DNA of 64,000 nucleotides, taken from positions 18,871,927 to 18,935,926 of the forward strand of contig JAJLRJ010000011.1 of NCBI GenBank assembly GCA_024195265.1, read 5' to 3'. Source of the stretch: Dendrophyllia cribrosa (lineage: Eukaryota; Cnidaria; Anthozoa; Scleractinia; Dendrophylliidae). Shown in pieces: positions 47,801-58,262 of the stretch; the stretch's first letter is position 1; every line of letters begins with the position of its first letter. The notes under the pieces are model-generated. The model saw only the letters and a list, made by a program, of their open reading frames with translations. It searched no databases and was not told the DNA's origin. The position numbers were made by a program, and so were the translations under genes.

Positions 47801-47902
47801 CGAGGATTGGAAACCATCAACCGAACAACTGTCCATCTTGCAAGAGATGTAACCGTTAGGGACTGGACCTCAGCCCGAGATGCCACTGAAATTTCCATAT
47901 AA
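35892..47902 (+). CDS. Giant coiled-coil repeat protein, 7 exons, one-base frameshift near the 3' end
   Basis: Exons: 35892-36192, 37290-37450, 37905-38167, 38448-38705, 39416-46438, 47309-47433 and 47764-47902 (TAA). Phases match at all six junctions. N-terminal part: basic and Ser-rich (SRIRLPAMQQQ), then an acidic domain present twice (exons 3 and 4). The 7-kb exon encodes acidic linkers and very long heptad-type coiled coil with a 53-residue repeat module and a 714-bp duplication. The frame of that exon stops at 46032-46034, but coiled coil continues in another frame from about 45926 to the donor at 46438; adding one base makes exon 5 fit both splice phases (2756 residues). As read, translation would stop after 2533. 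No catalytic domain, signal peptide or membrane segment is seen. It is probably a cytoskeletal, centrosomal or Golgi-tether-like scaffold, but I do not recognise the family. The ATG at 35892 is the first good one in frame. Confidence 0.85.
36193..37289 (+). other. Intron 1 of the coiled-coil gene
   Basis: Bounded by GTATTG and TTTTAACAG. More than two thirds is a purine-rich minisatellite. Confidence 0.8.
36400..37185 (+). repeat. 45-47-bp purine-rich minisatellite, about 15 units
   Basis: The motif GAGCTGTTGATTAGAG recurs at 36511, 36653, 36700, 36745, 36790, 36837, 36884, 36931 and 36976, mostly 45 or 47 bp apart, with the linker CTTATTAGAGGGGTGTATTA. It is followed by an ATAG-type microsatellite at 37188-37232. 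Confidence 0.92.
37905..38705 (+). repeat. Tandemly duplicated exon pair (exons 3 and 4)
   Basis: Exon 3 (37905-38167) and exon 4 (38448-38705) encode the same domain: DDVTPDFECN and DDVTPEFECN, MSGSVLDDDFESHSTSS and MSGSDLDDDFERHSTSS, then PWLREAV in both. Both end with a GTAAGT donor in phase 2. The introns after them share degenerate TTTGCGTGAC-type repeats, so intron sequence was duplicated too. Confidence 0.9.
38190..38405 (+). repeat. Degenerate ~30-bp repeats (ACGCGCTTTGCGTGACACA)
   Basis: About seven imperfect units in intron 3. Related units occur in intron 4 around 38815-39010. Confidence 0.75.
43037..44464 (+). repeat. 714-bp in-frame tandem duplication in the coiled-coil exon
   Basis: The block starting AAAGAAGCTACATTAAATGA at 43041 recurs at 43755, exactly 714 bp later, and the two copies differ at about 25 positions by eye. 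714 bp is 238 residues or 34 heptads, so the duplication leaves the coiled-coil register unchanged. Confidence 0.92.
43270..45340 (+). repeat. 53-residue (159-bp) coiled-coil modules
   Basis: A module of the type KTDALEKTEAQLQLK, SLLATAEAKHDKL, LDATIKGLQ, SSLNE repeats roughly a dozen times. The two most alike copies are offset by exactly 159 bp (AAACTCACAA at 44781 and 44940). Older copies are diverged. Confidence 0.85.
46439..47308 (+). other. Intron 5 of the coiled-coil gene
   Basis: Bounded by GTAAGA and TCTGCAG. It contains a short ATG-type microsatellite (46671-46693) and family C repeat copy 2 (46886-47024). Confidence 0.75.
46886..47024 (+). repeat. Dispersed repeat family C, copy 2
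   Basis: Aligns with the reverse complement of 19240-19380 and with 55580-55712 (shared GTCATAAAACCAAAA, GGCCAATCA, CAATC, ACATGTAGC). Confidence 0.65.
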
Positions 47903-49478
47903 AATACAAAATTACTTATTAAACTTAACCTTAAGTAACCTTAAAAAAGAGGAAATTAATTGTTATATGAAACTCTGAGCAAGTGAAGTTTTTAAAGTGT
48001 TTTCTTACAATCAAAACTAAAATAGAATTGGTATTAAATACATTCTATAAATTTTTTCACACCTATTTTTGCAGGAAAAAGAATCAATTTCAATTACAAA
48101 ATTTTAATTAATTCTCTCTCTTCAAACTTTTTTAAATTGAGTTTTTAAAGTGTTTTCATACATTCAAAACTACAATAGAATTGGTATTAAATACATCGTA
48201 ATATTTTAGAAAATTTGTTCAAAAGTTTTGAAATCACTAAGTTCATTGGAAATCAAAATATTGTACAGGAAAGAGAATTAATTTTAATTACCAAATTTTA
48301 ATTAATTCTCTCTCTTTCCAAATCTTTGAAATTCAGTTCTTAAAGCGTTTTCATACAAAGTCATTCAATACAATAGAATTGGTATTAAATTCGTCCTAAT
48401 ATTCCAAAAATGTTTAAAATCACCCAGTTTAATGTGAAATTACCTTATTGTGCAGAGAAGAGAATTAATCTAGTTTTAATTAACAAATTGTAATTAATTC
48501 TCTCTGTCCAAACAAACAAACAAACAAGTCCCACATAAAAATTTTCTAATTATCCTTCTTTTTTAAAATTCATTTTCTCTTTTTCTAATAAAAAAGGAAA
48601 ATTGTGCTTAGGGCAGACGCAAACTGCTTGTGTGTTTTCAGAGAAAAAAACATCATATTTTTTGAAACGTTCGAACTGAAATTCATCAAAATTAAACTTT
48701 GATTTCAAATTGACTTTCATTTCAAATTTTAAACTTCAAAACTTCAAACATTTCACTTTAAAGCTTCTAAATTCCAATTCATGACCAGATCAATGCATTT
48801 TGAGTGTATGTTTATATTTTTTTTAATGATAAATTTAATACCAAGCAATTTGTTTAAAATAATTGTAAATATGTATATAAATAATTGTTTATTAAACAAT
48901 AAGAGATTGGAAAAATGTGCACTAAGCAGACGCAAAATATTTATGTAATTAAAGTTAAATAAAGATAAGAGATATTTACCCGAATTTCTTATTTGTGTGA
49001 TTTTCCACTGCACAAAATTCATACATTTTCTACTGGAACTTAATATTCACATATCATATTATAAACCCCCGCTCCCACGCCCCCCCCCCCACCCACCTTA
49101 AAGTCCCCCCCCCCCCCCCTGCTCGCTTATATAGGCTCACCAATTTGGTAACAAAACATTATTCTGGTTATACTCCCTTCTATATAAAAAAACACCAGAA
49201 CTAAGTTAACTTAATTCACTAAAACAACGGTTCCTTATCACAATATTTTTTGTTTGCCAGCCAATATAAACTTTACGAAGTTGTATAAGCCAGCCCATCG
49301 CTTATAAGCGGAATTTTACGGTACAAGTGCATTTATCCATAATATCTTTTCTTGTTGACTTACTGGTATCACAGCGGTCAAATGTGAAGCGGTCAGGCTG
49401 CTAAGGGGACGACACTTCCTCGGAGACCCAGTGGGGTTAGTCGGGGCAGGACGAAGTGAGCACCCCGCGGCTAAAATT
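47903..49478. other. 3' flank of the coiled-coil gene; A+T-rich tandem blocks and C tracts
   Basis: Candidate poly(A) signals AATAAA lie at 48587-48592 and 48958-48963. Three diverged copies of a 150-200-bp A+T-rich block run from about 47985 to 48520 (markers TAGAATTGGTATTAAAT at 48023, 48176 and 48374, and TTTTAATTAATTCTCTCT). C runs lie at 49079-49118. Confidence 0.6.
47985..48520 (+). repeat. Three tandem A+T-rich blocks
   Basis: Each block has TAAAG(T/C)GTTTTC, TAGAATTGGTATTAAAT, then TTAATTAATTCTCTCT, in that order. Spacing between markers is 153 and 198 bp. Confidence 0.8.
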
Positions 49479-49526
49479 GGCGCAACGAAAGAATGTTCGC
49501 CCGCTCTTGAAAACTTTCGTTGCGCC
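49479..49526. repeat. Perfect 13-bp hairpin (GGCGCAACGAAAG)
   Basis: GGCGCAACGAAAG at 49479-49491 pairs with CTTTCGTTGCGCC at 49514-49526 over a 22-nt loop. It lies in a short G+C-rich island (about 49400-49700). No RNA family was recognised. Confidence 0.6.
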
Positions 49527-50477
49527 GAGTTTTGCCGGGTTTTTAATTCGTCCCACATCGAATCTCTACCCCTGGTTTTCCAAGGATGGAGACGGCAATG
49601 GGGTCGGAATATTTTTGGTCTGCTCTCATCTCTCCATCACCACCTCCCCTAATGTTGTTTAATTCGACCACCAGCCGCTCCGGCCCGCTCGTCACATTAA
49701 TAAAGATAATCCTCCCTCTAGACAACTTTACCGAGCGTTAATATGAAAGTTTGGCGATTCCAGTGAAGTAGTCATGTCCTTAGTTTGACGACTCCAGTAA
49801 ATTAGTCATCTCATTCCGGGTCGGCTATGGAAGAGTGAAGACGTCTCCAAAACCGCTCCGGAAATGTAATATTTAAAATACACCCCAGTATTATCTCCAA
49901 AAAGTCTTGTTTGCCGACCTCTTTAGCAGATTTAAACGTAAAGAAAAGGAAGCAGCGAAAAGAGCCGGAAAAAATAATACATTGAAGGACGTTTTGTCGC
50001 TCCCTAATTAATTTTTTTTCCAGTTTTCTCATTGAAAAAATGCATATTAGTTATTGCGTGTTTCTTGGTGTTGCGGAAGCCATTGTTGGTTAGCTTTTGT
50101 GTTGTGGTGTGGGTATTGTTCAGTGTCTTTTGAATCTTTTGTTTTACGTCTTTTGGTGATCACACCATCCGCAACACCAAGAAACTACCAATTTCTTGTT
50201 TTGTTCACTTTTCGCATATGTTTTTTCGCAATGAAAAGTCTTTTTAAAAAATGCGGAGCACTCTGTGCATAATCAAGCGGTACCAAATCCTATGGGCTGC
50301 GATTGGATATTATGATCAGCCGCCATTATACCTTATTGTTAATAGTGTTAAATGTTCTTTGTTTTTTTGACAGTACGAACAACTCTTTTTCCTTTTGACA
50401 TTAATTTATGCATTTCTTGTGTGCCGTTTGACATTTCAATAGATTCCTTTTTGACATGCAATTCAATAATAAGGAAT
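49527..50477. other. Intergenic stretch
   Basis: No gene is supported. An 18-bp perfect inverted pair occurs at 50060-50077 and 50168-50185 (GTTTCTTGGTGTTGCGGA), with a 90-bp loop. Confidence 0.45.
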
Positions 50478-51394
50478 AAATGAATGTTCAATTATTATCC
50501 TTAAATGTTGGAGGGATTCGTTCAGCCACAAAGACGGAAAAGCCCTTTTTATGTGGTTAAAAGAACAGAAAGCAGATATCATGTTTTTACAAGAAACTTA
50601 CAGCACACCAGAGGTCGAAGACTTTTGGAGAACACAATGGCAGGAGTAGTAGTGCACCCCTTCAGAACCTCTGATTTCATTGGACCTGGATGAGATGCAC
50701 CTCTATTGTTTTTAGGGCTAGGGTCCATTGTTGTGTTGTTTGTTCTATTGTTTTCTTAGCCAATCCTGTGAGGCGTTCACTTTAAGGCAAGCTTTCCCTT
50801 CCACATGGTTCCAATCATAGTTGTGGAGTAATGGTTTTGGTTAGAGGAGATTTAGAATTTAATTTGATTTCAATTAAGACGGACAATGAAGGGCGTTATC
50901 AGTATTTTATTAGAAGCTGAGGTGCAGGGTTCAAAAGTTTTGTTTGTGAATGTATATGTCCCCAACAAAGTTCACGAACAGTGTAGTTTTATTGAAAACT
51001 TGAACTGGACAATCGATGATGTTGTTAGAGATAAGGAACTTAAGTTTGTTGTGAGAGGAGATTTTAACTGTTACACGAGGTCACACTAGAGTCAGACCTT
51101 GATTGTTCAGGGGGCAACCCAATTCAAAAGGCTTCAGTTAAAAGTATTCAAGATTTGTGTCTTGATTTCGACCTAGTTGATATGTGGAGAATTCGAAAAT
51201 ATACAACGAAATGCTTTACTTGGAGGCTAAAAAATCCCATTATTCAGAAGAGGCTAGACTACTGGTCGATTAGCGATGTCTGTCAAGAAGATATTGAAAA
51301 AACTGACATTATTCCGTCAATTAATTCTGACCACTCTGCTATTTTTCTTCATTATAGAGAAGCAAAAACATGCCCCTTTGTTTTAGAAATTTAA
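50478..51394 (+). pseudogene. Decayed LINE endonuclease (EEP family)
   Basis: Pieces of an apurinic-type endonuclease domain are readable in shifting frames: LLSLNVGGI near 50490, ADIMFLQET near 50573, LFVNVYVPN near 50940, RGDFNC near 51056 (a GDFN-type motif) and SDHSAIFLHY near 51330 (terminal SDH motif). At least two frameshifts and a stop interrupt it. The style resembles Tx1/L1-type elements. No intact RT follows. Confidence 0.75.
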
Positions 51395-52144
51395 TGCTAG
51401 CTAGGGACTTGCTTGCTTTTAATGTGAGATTTACAGGAACATTTATTCCGCCTCCAATACACGGTTAACTTTTTTACAACTAAGGCTTTAAATATTTCAG
51501 TTGCTACGACTAACGACTAGAATAGGTAGATACAGCTCACTTAGGTTTAGTTGGAGTTTTTTAAACACAACTAAGGAGTTGTTTAGCTTCCTTCATACCG
51601 GATTTCGGTGCTTTTTAAAATGACGAAACGTACGATTTGATAACGTCTTGAAAATATGTTCCTGTACGAGTCTTGCTGTTTTGAAATACTGTTGTTGATA
51701 AGTACTGATAAATCAGTATTACCAATTGGGAGCATGAATTTTCTTATCTAAGTTCGAAAAAATTATTAGACTTGAAATCGTTTTTATCGCATAAGAAACT
51801 CAATTACAATGTTCCAGTTACAGAAGAATCCAGCACTTCACCTATTTATGACGGAATGCTTGTAAATATTTTCGGTTAACAAATGTACCTGAAGGTTTGT
51901 AGGTGAAGAGTGAAGTCTTTTACATTTAATAATTGTGTCAATTTATTTAAGGATGACCTAGTAAAAAGGATTCCGAACTCAAGGTAGATGGCGAAACAGA
52001 AAGTGACTAAGTTGGGATTGCGACATTTGCATTTACTCAAAAGTGACTAAGATGGGGTCTATATATAATTGGCTCCTGTCACAGAATAGACTATCATGGG
52101 GTAGGGGCTCTGAGAGGCCAGCGGCACATACCCAGCAATCCAAA
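51395..52144. other. Degenerate sequence between LINE fragments
   Basis: No clear domain can be read. It is possibly the eroded RT part of the upstream element. Confidence 0.35.
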
Positions 52145-52612
52145 ATCCCAGCACATACCCACTATCCAAAACATTAACACTGTTTTAAATGAGGATCTTG
52201 CTAGAGTTGAAAAATGGCTAATTGCTAACAAGCTTACCCTTAACGCATCTAAAACTGAGTTTATGCTGATCGGATCGAGGCAAAAGCTAAGCACGTTTCA
52301 CAACTCTCCGTCACTTATGATTAACGGTGCAACTTGAACTCAAGTTACTTCTACGAAGTCTCTAGGTGTTCATATTGATCAGACTCTAACTTGGAATGTT
52401 CATATTGAGAATTTATGTAAGAAAATCGCGTCTGGCATTGGAGCGTTGAAGAGAGTGAGGTCTTTTGTTCCACACGAGACTCTCCGATCAATCTTTATGT
52501 CTTTAGTGCAGCCCCACGTCGATTACTGTAATTCTGTCTGGGGATGTTGTGGCAAAACCCAAGCCAGTAAACTTCAAAAACTTCAAAATCGCGCTGCGCG
52601 TATACTCACTTA
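52145..52612 (+). pseudogene. Non-LTR RT C-terminal fragment with in-frame stop
   Basis: The frame reads LARVEKWLIANKLTLNASKT, MLIGSRQ, a TGA stop at about 52336, then SLGVHIDQTLTWNVHI, SLVQPHVDYCNSVWG and LQKLQNRAARILT. These are standard segments downstream of the YADD box in Jockey/CR1-type RTs. Both ends are missing. Confidence 0.82.
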
Positions 52613-52690
52613 CTCGGGGAAGGGAGGATTTTGGGCGCGCGCGGAAAGAGCGCGAAGGGGGAAGTTGGCTACCACGCGCACGCTGGCTGG

Positions 52691-52898
52691 TAGCCTGTTC
52701 CAGGCGTTCAGATAGTGGGGAAAGCGCGAATAGCTGGGGAAGGCGCGAAGAAAAGCGAGCGAAAAAATTGCGGGGAGGCTGGGGAGAGGAAGCGAAAGAA
52801 CCTCGCCTCTCCTCCCCGCAATTTTTTCGCTCGCTTTTCTTCGCGCCTTCCCCAACTATTCGCGCTTTCCCCACTATCTGAACGCCTGGAACAGGCTA
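52691..52898. mobile_element. 208-bp hairpin MITE with 9-bp target duplication
   Basis: Ends TAGCCTGTTCCAGGCGTTC and GAACGCCTGGAACAGGCTA; the arms pair for about 90 bp around 52794. GCTGGCTGG flanks both sides (52682-52690 and 52899-52907). A 9-bp duplication points to Mutator-like transposition. It lies 210 bp upstream of the FAM241B start codon. Confidence 0.85.
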
Positions 52899-52999
52899 GC
52901 TGGCTGGCAAGTGGTCAGGCTAGCAAGTGGTCGTCGTGAAATACCTCGTGAAATGTGGCGGTCACACATTTCGTGCTATCGTACATGAAGCCATTCCCA

Positions 53000-53107
53000 T
53001 ACATTGGTTCCCAGAGATGACTCTGATTCGTTCCAGTCTTTCTCAGTTTTGTCGCCATATTGAATTTTCTTCATTGGCCTTTTTTGTACCACCGAAAAAA
53101 GGCAGCG
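53000..53107 (+). promoter_or_regulatory. Presumed 5' UTR and promoter of FAM241B
   Basis: An inverted CCAAT box (ATTGG at about 53073-53077) and a GTCGCCAT element (YY1-like on minus) lie within 60 bp of the ATG. This region sits directly next to the MITE and LINE fragment. Confidence 0.35.
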
Positions 53108-53443
53108 ATGGTGACGATAATAAACGGAGAAATCGTGCAAGACAACGATCCTCGAGCCCAGGAGTTTAGAAATCGGGGAAGGAGACAAGAGCGACGACAA
53201 CAGCAATGGACTCACGGATCACATGAACAAAATCCGCCTGAAGTACAGCAAGGGGGCTCCATATTTGATCAACTAAACAATCGCTTACTAAGTGCAGGAT
53301 TTCCTCGCTGGAATCTGGGCCAAAATGTCGTTGAACCAATTATGTCCGTGGCGTTAATACTTGCGTTGGTGTTGTTTGGATTTCAAGGAGTTTTGTTGGT
53401 TGGTGTATTGTGGTTTATCATGCAACAAAGTCGGCAAAGATGA
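53108..53443 (+). CDS. FAM241B: FAM241B-like small membrane protein, single exon, 111 residues
   Basis: The frame from ATG 53108 (MVTIINGEIVQDNDPR) to TGA 53441-53443 matches what I know of vertebrate FAM241B (formerly C10orf35): conserved NGEIVQDxDPR at the N terminus, a polar Arg/Gln-rich middle, FDQLNNRLLSAGFPRWNLG at about residues 53-71, the VEPI segment, and one or two hydrophobic helices at about residues 76-105. The family is a small, poorly characterised membrane protein reported in endomembrane compartments; no enzymatic activity is known to me. The frame is open upstream without stop for 16 codons, but no ATG occurs there and conservation starts at this Met. I see no splice signal inside. 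No near canonical poly(A) signal was found. Confidence 0.9.
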   Translation: MVTIINGEIVQDNDPRAQEFRNRGRRQERRQQQWTHGSHEQNPPEVQQGGSIFDQLNNRLLSAGFPRWNLGQNVVEPIMSVALILALVLFGFQGVLLVGVLWFIMQQSRQR

Positions 53444-56400
53444 ACAAGTGGAATTTTTTGCAGAGAATTGATCAGAATTGAACAAATTATCTTCAGTGAC
53501 CGTCTTCGTACGCTTCTCAAAATACATTTCGAGAATTCGCGTTAATGCCTTTTAGTGAACACAATAACTACATAAAAACCCACCAATTTAAGGCATGCAA
53601 ATAATAATTTTTACCACTTTTGGTGGTAATCGCACATGGAGTTAATGACAAATTATATTATGTAAGTTTTTAGCTCTCAAGTGCCCAGCTACTTTGAGAA
53701 AGAAAGTCTCCAGGTCGATAAAGGTACATTAGTACATTTTTAGGATCATCCTATCTTTTTTTATTTTTCATTTTTGGTGGGGGTGGGGGTGGGGGGGGGG
53801 GGGCATCCACTTATCAAAAACCCTATAAGTACATACAAGGTTGGCATTGCTTAAAGGGATGGTTTCACAGATTAAATTGCTTTATTCACTTTCTTACCAA
53901 TTTTATCGGTTAAAAAAACACTCACATTTACTTCAGTAATCACTTACTATCATTAATCCAAACAAAGCAAAGGATTACCAAAATTCACAGAAAATTTCAA
54001 CAGTTTACACCGACAAAGTCAACACTGAAAACATTTGTTTTTTGTTTTCTCCGTTTTAACTGAAATATAAAACCTTTGACCCGAAGGATTTATTCTATGC
54101 TCTGGTGGCTTTCATGGCACGCATGGGTATGTATAATCAACCATTCAATTAGCTGACTAAACCTCGACACATTTTCACAGGTAAATTTCCCGCCAGTTAT
54201 CTACTTGCTTCCGATTGTTCTAAACAATGAAATTAAAAAGGTTGTCATAGCCTGCACATGCACTGAACTGTGAAACCCTCCCTTTAATGGAACATACCAC
54301 CATTGAGATTCTAGAACAAAATGTACAACTAGATCCAAGTGGCACTGTAGGCAAGGATAAGTGGAGCAGCATAACCTACAGAATGAGAAAATGTCTAGTG
54401 AGTTTCTTCAAATGGACAATGCAATACGTACATTATAAAACACTGAAACACTTCAATTGAATGTTTAGCATCTTTTGTTAGGTAAAAATCTAATTATCAC
54501 AAAAGCCATGTTAGAAGGACATTATCAGAGTTGTGCTGCTAATTGTAGCTATTGTGGACACCTTTGGGACCACAAGTTTGTGTCTGTAATGGAAATCATA
54601 ATAGTGCTCCTGTTTAGTAATATTAAATAGTCCAGAATAATAAGTGCTGGCCCACAAAATGTTCACCATTGAAATGAAGTCGAACATTTGGAGGCAAGGG
54701 AAAAAGAATAGATAATTTTTAAGATAATGGATGGTTTCAAGGAAACTATGACCATAATTAGACAACAGAGTTTGAATAAAATGTGGATTTTATTGTATTG
54801 TACTACTTACATGTAATTTTTAAAAAGAGAGCAACATTTTAACGGACAACCATCATCAGTTACGGAGAATTTGAAAGTTATTTTAATTATTCATTACGTG
54901 TACTAAAAATATACACAGTTAATTAGGAATAAGGTAAAGTGGGAATACACAACAAATAAAAAAAAGAAAGAAGTGGGGAAAGGTAGCTATAGCAAAACTG
55001 AAAATTGCCATTTGCTTGCTGCTGTTATGACCATTTAAATCTTATTCACAACATAGCTATAACGAGCCAAATACTTAAAAGTACTGTTGAAAGAAATAAT
55101 GGACTAAAATAAAACAGAGTTGTCATTTTATTGTGATTTTTAATATTTGCAACATGGACGTTCAAAGCTCGAGTAACAAATATTATGTAATTGTATTTTA
55201 TACTGCATTGATTTTGGTGAACGTATTTGGGAAATAAAAACGTTTGCCAGCTGAATGACTTCAAAAAGTCATGTTTGTAGATTGTGTTATTGGTGGCTAT
55301 TGATCCATTTTGTCTGATTCTGTTTTTGGGGATAAGTTTGTCATTGAAATGAAATTGGCAAAAAATGACATAAATTGGAAGCAATGTAAAGTGCAATCAC
55401 TGGTTTTGAGTGTTACTGAAAAAGCAGAAGGATTTACATGATAGTTAAAGGGATAATTAAATTCTGTGCTGGATACTTTAAAACAGTACTTCAAATAAAG
55501 AACAAATTATTAAATAATAATTCAAAGAAATCAAATTGTGAAGATAATTCCCATAGTTGCAGTAGAGCCATTTTTGATCGAGTGTCATAAAACCAAAACA
55601 AAAGAGTCGTAAAACCAATTACAAAACGGGCAGGCAATGAAGCAATCAGAACTCAAAGCACATACATGTAGCAAGCTCCAAGTGAAGATGAATGAATGTG
55701 AGCAAGTCACAATAACAAGTTTTGGTTGAGAAAGTGCAAGTTTTATATTTAAATGACAAGACCAAGTGTATTCAGTCAAATTATTGTACTAAAAAAAAAA
55801 TAATCAGTCAACATTATAGCTACCATAGCTGGGTGTTGAACGAATGAGCCCTGGGGTACTGAAGGAAAAAAGTCATGACAGGTGTTTGTGGGAGGCCATA
55901 ATTAATTCTCTACAAAATAGTCATGGCACAAATGACCTCTCACCCCCACAATTTATGAGTTTCTTATTCCCCTTATCTAACTTGATAGTGAAAACATAGC
56001 CAAAAATAAGCCTATAATTAGTTTAACTTTTTAGGAGTTAACAGTCTCAATCTTTTTCATTCTTATTTATCCTGCAATATATTAGTACTGGGCACTAAGA
56101 TTGGAGGTGTTAACTGTCATACATTTATAGGCCTAAATAATAAAATTAATCCCCACCCCTGTCTCTCACAATATGTTTAATAACATCATTTCCACCAAAA
56201 AATGAAATGTTTTGTTCCTTAAAATTCCCAATACTTGATTTTAAGCAGTTGCAACCTTTTTCTTGCAGCAGCCATTCCTCTGTGGCTTTTGAGTTCACTG
56301 TTTTTTGTTTTTCAAATTAATTGTCCCCATTCTCTGTTTTTTAACCAGAGCAGAGTTCAAATACCAAAATATACATACATGTTTTTAATTACAGGCAAAT

Positions 56401-57158
56401 ATTTTGTTTCCAATTTTTGTCGCATTAGCAATTTTTATATGCAACTCATTTTCTAATCAATCTACAAAAAAAGCAACTCTGAATATTGAAAGGGCATACA
56501 ATTAGCTTTCCTCGAAAATGTGAGCCTGATATACTAGATACTCTTAGTGCAATGCTGTTTTTAAAACTCAAAATGGCTCGTTAATAACGCTTTTGCCACC
56601 CAGCAATTTTGCAGTTTTGGATAGTTGATATTTTCTTAAATATTATATGCAACGAGCTAAAAAGTGAAGATTTCCAAGTTTAACAAGCTCTTTTAACTTT
56701 TGATGCAAATTTGTATTTGGCATGATGCATTCTCAATGTAAATTTCTAAGCTAACGAGACAAAAATAATGTAAACAATGACATGAGCAGATATTCACCGA
56801 TTGAGTTTCCTAAAGGGGCTTTTCAAAGACAATATCAATAATATTATTGACCTTCTGAATAAATTATTTATTCAGGTCAATAATATACTAATATAAAAAT
56901 ATACTAACACATGCAATTGATCACTAATTACAATAAAATAATATGATATGATCTGTGAGCTTTAAACATGAAGTTCCAGTATAAAAGTTCATAAAGACTT
57001 CTGATATAACTTTCATAAAGTTTTTCCAAATTGTGTTTGCAGTGGTCTCTGTAATGACGCATGTTGTTTGTCAGTTGTTAATGCTTCGGTGGTTGGATTG
57101 ACGACTGGAGGTGAGAATGGCCAGGCCAGGCTCCTTTTATACGGGAACTTCATGTTTA
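53444..57158. other. Intergenic A+T-rich DNA
   Basis: No gene is supported. It contains a G run (53777-53802) and family C repeat copy 3 (55580-55712). Short frames are unremarkable. Confidence 0.5.
55580..55712 (+). repeat. Dispersed repeat family C, copy 3
   Basis: Shares GTCATAAAACCAAAA, CAATCAGAACTCAAAGCA and ACATACATGTAGCAAG with the other two copies, in the same order. Confidence 0.65.
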
Positions 57159-57384
57159 AGGAACAGACCATTAGAAAAGTTATGGGGGGGGGGGGGGGGG
57201 GGTAGCAAATACAAAAAAAAATATGGGCAAAGGAAAATTTCAAAACACAACACAAAAAAAGAAGAAGTAGAAGGAGAAGGAGACTTTATTGCTAAAAAAT
57301 ATCCTGCACAGCTAATGGAGGGAAAAAAATTCATACGAGCTGAACCCCCCCCCCCCCCAGAACTTTTCTAATGGTCTGTCCCTA
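57159..57384. mobile_element. MITE with G/C-tract inner borders
   Basis: The left end GGAACAGACCATTAGAAAAG runs into a G tract. The right end is a C tract followed by CTTTTCTAATGGTCTGTCCC. The TIR is about 30 bp including the homopolymers. The interior is A-rich and non-coding. Confidence 0.75.
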
Positions 57385-57610
57385 AAAAAATGTTTGTTCC
57401 GTCAGTGATGATCATTTTTAACATATAGACACCCAAGTCATGTTTTTATTAAAATTTTAAGGTATAGTTGGATCCCACTAACTTGAATCAAAGCAAATTT
57501 TGATGAAAAGTTTGAGCTGTCTGAGGTCAAATTATTGCAATAGAATAAAGCAAAAGAATATTTTTTGGGCAAAATGCTAACTTGGTTTTGAGTTCTCAAC
57601 TTACTACTGT

Positions 57611-57892
57611 GTTACAACTACAATGCGACGCACCTTACCATGAGCACCCAACAAACTTTATAGCCAATCAGAGAACGCGAATTCAATTGACGAGCATGCC
57701 TCCTCTCAAACTTGTCACTTGGTGTTTATCAAAGGAGTGTAAAGTTAGTTACAAAATACAAAGATTTAATTCACTTTATTGCTTCACATGTATCCACAGG
57801 AACAAAAATGATGATAAGAATTAGCTGGTGATATCGTGCAAACTTGTAAAAAAGTTTGTTGGGTGCTCCTGTAAGGCGCGTCGCACTGTAAC
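57611..57892. mobile_element. TIR element in the WAPL 3' flank, ~280 bp
   Basis: Ends TACAATGCGACGCACCTTAC and GTAAGGCGCGTCGCACTGTA; the inverted arms extend about 40 bp to GCACCCAACAAACTTT. It contains TTTATT (57775-57780), which on minus is AATAAA and might serve as the WAPL poly(A) signal. Confidence 0.72.
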
Positions 57893-58262
57893 AGCAAGTT
57901 CTATGGTGTAGTTGCTCCATTCACAAATTCTTCAAATTCTTATTAAAAGCAATAAAAATAAGCCATGGATTTCTGAGCTGCAAATCAATACATCCCATCC
58001 AAGTATACATGTTATAATTGTGTAGTTTGTTCTCTGTTCAAATTTAAATTACTACATAATAAAATTATCATTATGTCCCACTGGCAAGTAAAAAACAAAT
58101 GGCATGTACAAATTAATATATACAACACTATATGTATTCACACATGTAATCAGATACTCATTTGAGTTTCTAAAAGTGATCAGTATGACTAACGTCTGGA
58201 TCTTAAAATAAAATATAATGTACAGTACACTTGTTTGTGTGTCCAAAATAGCTTGGCTTTTT

